A DNA stretch of 64,000 bases from Pomphorhynchus laevis (lineage: Eukaryota; Acanthocephala; Palaeacanthocephala; Echinorhynchida; Pomphorhynchidae): the NCBI GenBank assembly GCA_012934845.2, contig WNNJ02001468.1, forward strand, positions 245,697-309,696. Reading direction: 5' to 3'. Both the position numbers and the translations under genes were made by a program. Under the pieces are notes generated by a model, which saw only the letters and a list, made by a program, of their open reading frames with translations, searched no databases and was not told the DNA's origin. Positions 57,553-64,000 of this stretch are shown here, piece by piece. Each line of letters begins with the position of its first letter. The first letter of the stretch is position 1.

Positions 57553-57887
57553 CGAATTTTTGGCCTTGTGTGAAGAACGTGAAAATTTCCGTTGATTTTA
57601 CGTATAGATAAGGATGACTCGCCGTTTGTTTCACGTCGATGTTTTTCAATGCGAGCTAAATTGAGCTGGGCAATATCAGAAGGGGAGCGGTCAGGAAAGA
57701 TACGGCAAGTAGATGAAGTGGTAAGAAGTTTAAAACGTTGGGAGAGTACCGAAGAGGCATGTGAACTATGTCGGAAAACGATTTTTAAGAGTGGAGGACT
57801 GAGATGATTGGATTTAGTGGATTTGTTTAAACGAATAAAAGATACAGGAGCGATATTATTGAAGAGTGATGGGTTAGTTAGTGACAT
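57516..57887 (-). CDS. LINE copy A, ORF1-like frame
   Basis: 123 codons starting MSLTNPSLFNNIAPVSFIRL. The part SDIAQLNLARIEKHRRETNG is also kept in copy B, so selection or recent descent is likely. No zinc knuckle or RRM seen. It overlaps the endonuclease start by 37 bases in another frame. It may be only the end of a longer ORF1. Confidence 0.55.
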   Translation of the reverse strand: MSLTNPSLFNNIAPVSFIRLNKSTKSNHLSPPLLKIVFRHSSHASSVLSQRFKLLTTSSTCRIFPDRSPSDIAQLNLARIEKHRRETNGESSLSIRKINGNFHVLHTRPKIRWRPISPPCLLR

Positions 57888-57954
57888 GGTTAGTTAAAAG
57901 AGGCTATGACCATGCTACCACGTTAGCAAATTCTCGGAGATGCCTTTTAAATAT

Positions 57955-58135
57955 ATCAAAAAGGCAGACGAAACAACTGATGGTAGTTCACCTTACTGAT
58001 GAGTGCTTCCGGCTACCATTAGCTCGTCTAGGAGTAATAGGAAGTCTGATCTGCACGTAATCGAACTTCGGTATCTGGCAGCATATACAATTATGAAACT
58101 GAAGCTTATTAGCTCCAGTATATATATACATATAT
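57955..58135 (+). repeat. diverged satellite monomer
   Basis: GGCAGACGAAACAACTGATG, CACCTTACTGATGAGTGC and TCCGGCTACCATTAGCTCGT mirror GGCAACCGAAACGACCAGTG, CTACTGATGAGTGTTG and CCGGGTACTC...GGTCGTCTAG of the 380 bp satellite read on the opposite strand. Distant relative of that family. Confidence 0.65.
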
Positions 58136-58866
58136 TGTTATTGCGAAAAATCGCTTGAAACTGTGGTCCAGGAGCCAAAGCTGGCTACGATTGATTTTTA
58201 ATCCAAATTTGCTGCTAAATAACTGGACTTCGATCATCAGCTCCATCAGTCTAATGTATCACTCCGAGACGATCCTAACCACCCAGCAGTCATCGTCAGT
58301 CGGATGAAGTGGTTAGGGTACGTTTCGACTGCTTTTGTGATAACTATAAAGACACCAGCAATTCATCACGATGCTATACGAAGCTCAGGTGCAGAAGCGT
58401 TTTTACTGGCTTGTTGCGTGTGTGGACCTTCTAGTTATTCTTTATATAAGGCACAAATGCGTATCCGTTGATTACGAGGGCACTGAATTTCTCACAGGAT
58501 TCCTGAAGGAATGCGTCATTTTATAAATTGTTATTGCGAAAAATCGCTTGAAACTGTGGTCCAGGAGCCAAAGCTGGCTACGATTGATTTTTAATCCAAA
58601 TTTGCTGCTAAATAACTGGACTTCGATCATCAGCTCCATCAGTCTAATGTATCACTCCGAGACGATCCTAACCACCCAGCAGTCATCGTCAGTCGGATGA
58701 AGTGGTTAGGGTACGTTTCGACCGCTTTTGTGATAACTATAAAGACACCAGCAATTCATCACGATGCTATACGAAGCTTAGGTGCAGAAGCGTTTTTACT
58801 GGCTTGTTGCGTGTGTGGACCTACTAGTTATTCTTTATATAAGGCTCAAATGCTTATCCGTTGATA
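58134..58866. repeat. tandem duplication, 393 bp period
   Basis: 58134-58472 and 58527-58865 are nearly identical (starting ATTGTTATTGCGAAAAATCG, ending CTTATCCGTTGAT or CGTATCCGTTGAT), with only a handful of differences. They contain GGCTACGATTGATTTTTAAT, CAGTCGGATGAAGTGG and GTACGTTTCGACTGC. No protein frame. Recent duplication. Confidence 0.95.
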
Positions 58867-58908
58867 TATATACTACTATAAGATTGTCTACTCAGCACAT
58901 TCGTGCAT

Positions 58909-58912
<4 letters not shown>

Positions 58913-58978
<66 letters not shown>
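58913..58978. repeat. (AT)n inside a satellite monomer
   Basis: About 33 AT dinucleotides. Flanks (CTACTCAGCACATTCGTGCA before; GTTCAGCAACAAC and TCTAAGGATGATCCGCAC after) are minus-oriented satellite pieces, so the run expanded within a monomer. Confidence 0.9.
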
Positions 58979-58980
<2 letters not shown>

Positions 58981-59152
58981 AATTCAGTAAAAACTGTGCA
59001 ATATACAACAACCTATATATACTGTTCAGCAACAACATTTGCATAGTGTCTAAGGATGATCCGCACATCAATTCGATCTAGTAAAGAGCGTAAGCCTCAA
59101 TCAATTAATCAAACTGTCGGAAACTCCTTAATTCTCAATATATGTATATATA
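58979..59152 (-). repeat. inverted satellite piece at array edge
   Basis: GGATGATCCGCACATCAATT, GAGCGTAAGCCTCAATCAAT and ACTGTCGGAAACTCC are the minus strand of the 380 bp monomer, diverged, marking the boundary of the array. Confidence 0.85.
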
Positions 59153-62100
59153 TACTAAATGGTGTTGCTTGATAGACTGGACTTAGATTCACGACTTTCA
59201 ATCACCATGTCACTTCTAGACGACCACTTCAGCATCGAAATGATGAGTACCCGGCAACACTCATCAGTAGAATGAGGTACACACTGGTCGTTTCGGTTGC
59301 CTGTTGACATTGTGAATAAAGGTTGCGGTCTGCCTCACATCGAATTGCTGTCTAGTAAAGAGCAATTGTCGCTGCACTCGTTGGATCAAATGGATACGGC
59401 AGGTAAACTGTGAACAACGGTCCATTTCTTACGAAATACGGCATTTATACTAAATGGTGTTGCTTGATAGACTGGACTTAGATTCACGACTTTCAATCAC
59501 CATGTCACTTCTAGACGACCACTTCAGCATCGAAATGATGAGTACCCGGCAACACTCATCAGTAGAATGAGGTACACACTGGTCGTTTCGGTTGCCTGTG
59601 TGACATTGTGAATAAAGGCGTTTCCGACACTTTGCTTAATTGTCTGAGGCTTACGCTCTTAACCAGATCGAATTGCTGTGCGGACCATCCTTAAACACTA
59701 GGCAGAGGTTGTTGCTGAATTGTCGCTGCACTCGTTGGATCCTAAATGGATACGGCAGGTATAATAGTAGTGCACGGATGTGCTGAGTAGACAACGGTCC
59801 AGGATTTCTTACGAAATACGGCATTTATACTAAATGGTGTTGCTTGATAGACTGGACTTAGATTCACGACTTTCAATCACCATGTCACTTCTAGACGACC
59901 ACTTCAGCATCGAAATGATGAGTACCCGGCAACACTCATCAGTAGAATGAGGTACACACTGGTCGTTTCGGTTGCCTGTGTGACATTGCGAATAAAGGCT
60001 TCGATTCACGACTTTCAGTCAACATGTCACTTCTAGATGACCAATGAGTACCCGGCAACACTCATCAGTAGAATGAAGTACTCACTTGTCATTACGGTTG
60101 CCTGTGTGACATTGTGAATAAATGCGTTTCCGACGGATGTGCTGAGTAGACAACGGTCCAGGATTTCTTACGAAATACGGCATTTATACTAAATGGTGTT
60201 GCTTGATAGACTGAACTTAGATTCACGACTTTCAATGACCATGTCAGTTCTAGACGACCACTTCAGCATCGAAATGATGAGTACCCGGCAACACTCATCA
60301 GTAGAATGAGGTACACACTGGTCGTTTCGGTTGCCTGTGTGACATTGTGAATAAAGGCGTTTCCGACACATTGCTTAATTGTCTGAGGCTTACGCGCTTA
60401 ACCATATCAAATTGCTGTGCGGACCATCCTTAAACACTAGGCAGAGGTTGTTGCCAAATTGTCGCTGCACTGGTTGGATCCTTAATGGATACGGCAGGTA
60501 TAATAGTAGTGCACGGATGTGCTGAGTAGACAACGGTCCAGGATTTCTTACGAAATACGGCATTTATACTAAATGGTGTTGCTTGATAGACTGGACTTAG
60601 ATTCACGACTTTCAATCACCATGTCACTTCTAGACGACCACTTCAGCATCGAAATGATGAGTACCCGGCAACACTCATCAGTAGAATGAGGTACACACTG
60701 GTCGTTTCGGTTGCCTGTGTGACATTGCGAATAAAGGCTTCGATTCACGACTTTCAGTCAACATGTCACTTCTAGATGACCAATGAGTACCCGGCAACAC
60801 TCATCAGTAGAATGAAGTACTCACTTGTCATTTCGGTTGCCTGTGTGACATTGTGAATAAATGCGTTTCCGACACTTTGCTTAATTGTCTGAGGCTTACG
60901 CTCTTAACCAGATCGAATTGCTGTGCGGACCATCCTTAAACACTAGGCAGAGGTTGTTGCTGAATTGTCGCTGCACTCGTTGGATCCTAAATGGATACGG
61001 CAGGTATAATAGTAGTGCACGGATGTGCTGAGTAGACAACGGTCCAGGATTTCTTACGAAATACGGCATTTATACTAAATGGTGTTGCTTGATAGACTGG
61101 ACTTAGATTCACGACTTTCAATCACCATGTCACTTCTAGACGACCACTTCAGCATCGAAATGATGAGTACCCGGCAACACTCATCAGTAGAATGAGGTAC
61201 ACACTGGTCGTTTCGGTTGCCTGTGTGACATTGTGAATAAAGGCGTTTCCGACACTTTGCTTAATTGTCTGAGGCTTACGCTCTTAACCAGATCGAATTG
61301 CTGTGCGGACCATCCTTAAACACTAGGCAGAGGTTGTTGCTGAATTGTCGCTGCACTCGTTGGATCCTAAATGGATACGGCAGGTATAATAGTAGTGCAC
61401 GGATGTGCTGAGTAGACAACGGTCCAGGATTTCTTACGAAATACGGCATTTATACTAAATGGTGTTGCTTGATAGACTGGACTTAGATTCACGACTTTCA
61501 ATCACCATGTCACTTCTAGACGACCACTTCAGCATCGAAATGATGAGTACCCGGCAACACTCATCAGTAGAATGAGGTACACACTGGTCGTTTCGGTTGC
61601 CTGTGTGACATTGTGAATAAAGGCGTTTCCGACACTTTGCTTAATTGTCTGAGGCTTACGCTCTTAACCAGATCGAATTGCTGTGCGGACCATCCTTAAA
61701 CACTAGGCAGAGGTTGTTGCTGAATTGTCGCTGCACTCGTTGGATCCTAAATGGATACGGCAGGTATAATAGTAGTGCACGGATGTGCTGAGTAGACAAC
61801 GGTCCAGGATTTCTTACGAAATACGGCATTTATACTAAATGGTGTTGCTTGATAGACTGGACTTAGATTCACGACTTTCAATCACCATGTCACTTCTAGA
61901 CGACCACTTCAGCATCGAAATGATGAGTACCCGGCAACACTCATCAGTAGAATGAGGTACACACTGGTCGTTTCGGTTGCCTGTGTGACATTGTGAATAA
62001 AGGCGTTTCCGACACTTTGCTTAATTGTCTGAGGCTTACGCTCTTAACCAGATCGAATTGCTGTGCGGACCATCCTTAAACACTAGGCAGAGGTTGTTGC

Positions 62101-64000
62101 TGAATTGTCGCTGCACTCGTTGGATCCTAAATGGATACGGCAGGTATAATAGTAGTGCACGGATGTGCTGAGTAGACAACGGTCCAGGATTTCTTACGAA
62201 ATACGGCATTTATACTAAATGGTGTTGCTTGATAGACTGGACTTAGATTCACGACTTTCAATGACCATGTCACTTCTAGACGACCACTTCAGCATCGAAA
62301 TGATGAGTACCCGGCAACACTCATCAGTAGAATGAGGTACACACTGGTCGTTTCGGTTGCCTGTGTGACATTGTGAATAAAGGCGTTTCCGACACTTTGC
62401 TTAATTGTCTGAGGCTTACGCTCTTAACCAGATCGAATTGCTGTGCGGACCATCCTTAAACACTAGGCAGAGGTTGTTGCTGAATTGTCGCTGCACTCGT
62501 TGGATCCTAAATGGATACGGCAGGTATAATAGTAGTGCACGGATGTGCTGAGTAGACAACGGTCCAGGATTTCTTACGAAATACGGCATTTATACTAAAT
62601 GGTGTTGCTTGATAGACTGGACTTAGATTCACGACTTTCAATCACCATGTCACTTCTAGACGACCACTTCAGCATCGAAATGATGAGTACCCGGCAACAC
62701 TCATCAGTAGAATGAGGTACACACTGGTCGTTTCGGTTGCCTGTGTGACATTGCGAATAAAGGCTTCGATTCACGACTTTCAGTCAACATGTCACTTCTA
62801 GATGACCAATGAGTACCCGGCAACACTCATCAGTAGAATGAAGTACTCACTTGTCATTTCGGTTGCCTGTGTGACATTGTGAATAAATGCTTAATTGTCT
62901 GAGGCTTACGCTCTTAACCAGATCGAATTGCTGTGCGGACCATCCTTAAACACTAGGCAGAGGTTGTTGCTGAATTGTCGCTGCACTCGTTGGATCCTAA
63001 ATGGATACGGCAGGTATAATAGTAGTGCACGGATGTGCTGAGTAGACAACGGTCCAGGATTTCTTACGAAATACGGCATTTATACTAAATGGTGTTGCTT
63101 GATAGACTGGACTTAGATTCACGACTTTCAATCACCATGTCACTTCTAGACGACCACTTCAGCATCGAAATGATGAGTACCCGGCAACACTCATCAGTAG
63201 AATGAGGTACACACTGGTCGTTTCGGTTGCCTGTGTGACATTGTGAATAAAGGCGTTTCCGACACTTTGCTTAATTGTCTGAGGCTTACGCTCTTAACCA
63301 GATCGAATTGCTGTGCGGACCATCCTTAAACACTAGGCAGAGGTTGTTGCTGAATTGTCGCTGCACTCGTTGGATCCTAAATGGATACGGCAGGTATAAT
63401 AGTAGTGCACGGATGTGCTGAGTAGACAACGGTCCAGGATTTCTTACGAAATACGGCATTTATACTAAATGGTGTTGCTTGATAGACTGGACTTAGATTC
63501 ACGACTTTCAATCACCATGTCACTTCTAGACGACCACTTCAGCATCGAAATGATGAGTACCCGGCAACACTCATCAGTAGAATGAGGTACACACTGGTCG
63601 TTTCGGTTGCCTGTGTGACATTGTGAATAAAGGCTTCGATTCACGACTTTCAGTCAACATGTCACTTCTAGATGACCAATGAGTACCCGGCAACACTCAT
63701 CAGTAGAATGAAGTACTCACTTGTCATTTCGGTTGCCTGTGTGACATTGTGAATAAATGCGTTTCCGACACTTTGCTTAATTGTCTGAGGCTTACGCTCT
63801 TAACCAGATCGAATTGCTGTGCGGACCATCCTTAAACACTAGGCAGAGGTTGTTGCTGAATTGTCGCTGCACTCGTTGGATCCTAAATGGATACGGCAGG
63901 TATAATAGTAGTGCACGGATGTGCTGAGTAGACAACGGTCCAGGATTTCTTACGAAATACGGCATTTATACTAAATGGTGTTGCTTGATAGACTGGACTT
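59153..64000 (+). repeat. 380 bp satellite array
   Basis: Monomers start at TAAATGGTGTTGCTTGATAG. Starts at 61076, 61456, 61836, 62216 and 62596 are exactly 380 apart, and 63086-63466 again 380. A long variant adds 126 bp (GGCTTCGATTCACGACTTTC ... CACTTGTCATTTCGGTTGCC), an internal partial duplication, giving 506 or 490 bp steps (62596 to 63086, 63466 to 63972; also around 60000 and 60740). Monomers near 59.2-59.45 kb are shortened. Neighbours differ by very few bases, so the array is young or homogenised. It continues beyond the window. Confidence 0.97.
61173..61221 (-). ncRNA. hammerhead-core-like motif, one example of each satellite monomer
   Basis: Minus strand reads GGCAAC, CGAAAC, GACCAGTGT, GTA, CCTCATTCTA, CTGATGA, GT, GTTGCC. 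The two hammerhead core boxes and a GUA triplet are all there, but in permuted order, and the flanks GGCAAC/GTTGCC pair over six bases as stem II would. No stem I pairing is visible in the 10 bases between GTA and CTGATGA. Self-cleavage is therefore uncertain; it may be a relic or work only between repeat copies. Confidence 0.4.

Larger units (their letters stand above)
54905..57890 (-). mobile_element. CR1-like LINE, copy A (best preserved)
   Basis: Minus strand: ORF1-like frame 57887-57516, endonuclease plus first RT motifs 57552-55843, RT remainder and C-terminus 56186-54996, then a 3' hairpin (AGCGTACA-GC-TTGTACGC, ~54936-54953) and an AAATAAATTTG tail. One frame change separates the two large parts, so it looks almost whole and young. 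The 5' end abuts satellite-like DNA at about 57900. Family assignment to the CR1/L2/Jockey side is by motif order and C-terminal pattern only. Confidence 0.88.

Overview
The window is AT-rich animal nuclear DNA. It has spliced genes, two animal-type protein families (the eIF3a scaffold and a SIKE/FGFR1OP2-like coiled coil), non-LTR retrotransposons, Penelope-like elements, a Merlin/ISXO2 DNA transposon and long satellites. I cannot fix the phylum. The short eIF3a (961 residues), the mix of a 48-base intron with multi-kilobase ones, and the repeat load suggest a small, fast-evolving invertebrate.

Layout. 1-900: start of the window with a putative head-to-head promoter (first exon of an unknown minus-strand gene at 758-847, SIKE-like gene from 888 on the plus strand). 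888-3517: two-exon SIKE/FGFR1OP2-like gene whose intron holds one satellite monomer and one copy of a ~230 bp dispersed repeat. 3518-12361: intergenic, AT-rich, with more copies of that repeat, a 73-codon Gly/Met/His/Cys-rich minus-strand ORF, and a Penelope-like remnant with tandem ~360 bp terminal units. 12362-43724: one gene, eIF3a, minus strand, 14 exons that join into an open frame of 2886 bases. All exons were placed by hand from splice sites and family similarity. Its introns carry hammerhead-bearing elements, satellite pieces, LINE and Penelope remnants, a 2 kb 15-bp minisatellite and repeat arrays. 43725-54900: intergenic, with a possible terminal part of an unknown gene, a decayed LINE flanked by 150 bp direct repeats, a Merlin copy between two foldback elements, and short LINE 3' ends. 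54900-57890: the best-preserved LINE (ORF1-like, endonuclease, reverse transcriptase). 57900-64000: satellite DNA, first a duplicated ~393 bp unit, then an array of 380 bp monomers running out of the window.

The most interesting theme is RNA self-cleavage. Three places carry near-complete type I hammerhead ribozymes on the plus strand (10.62, 12.88, 34.68 kb) and a fourth lies on the minus strand at 34.88 kb. The satellite families and the Penelope terminal unit also carry both hammerhead core boxes in a permuted order, with flanking strands that stay complementary in some families although their sequence differs. This suggests that several repeats here spread, or once spread, as retrozyme-like RNAs. 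All of this was read by eye; no alignment, folding or database search was run.
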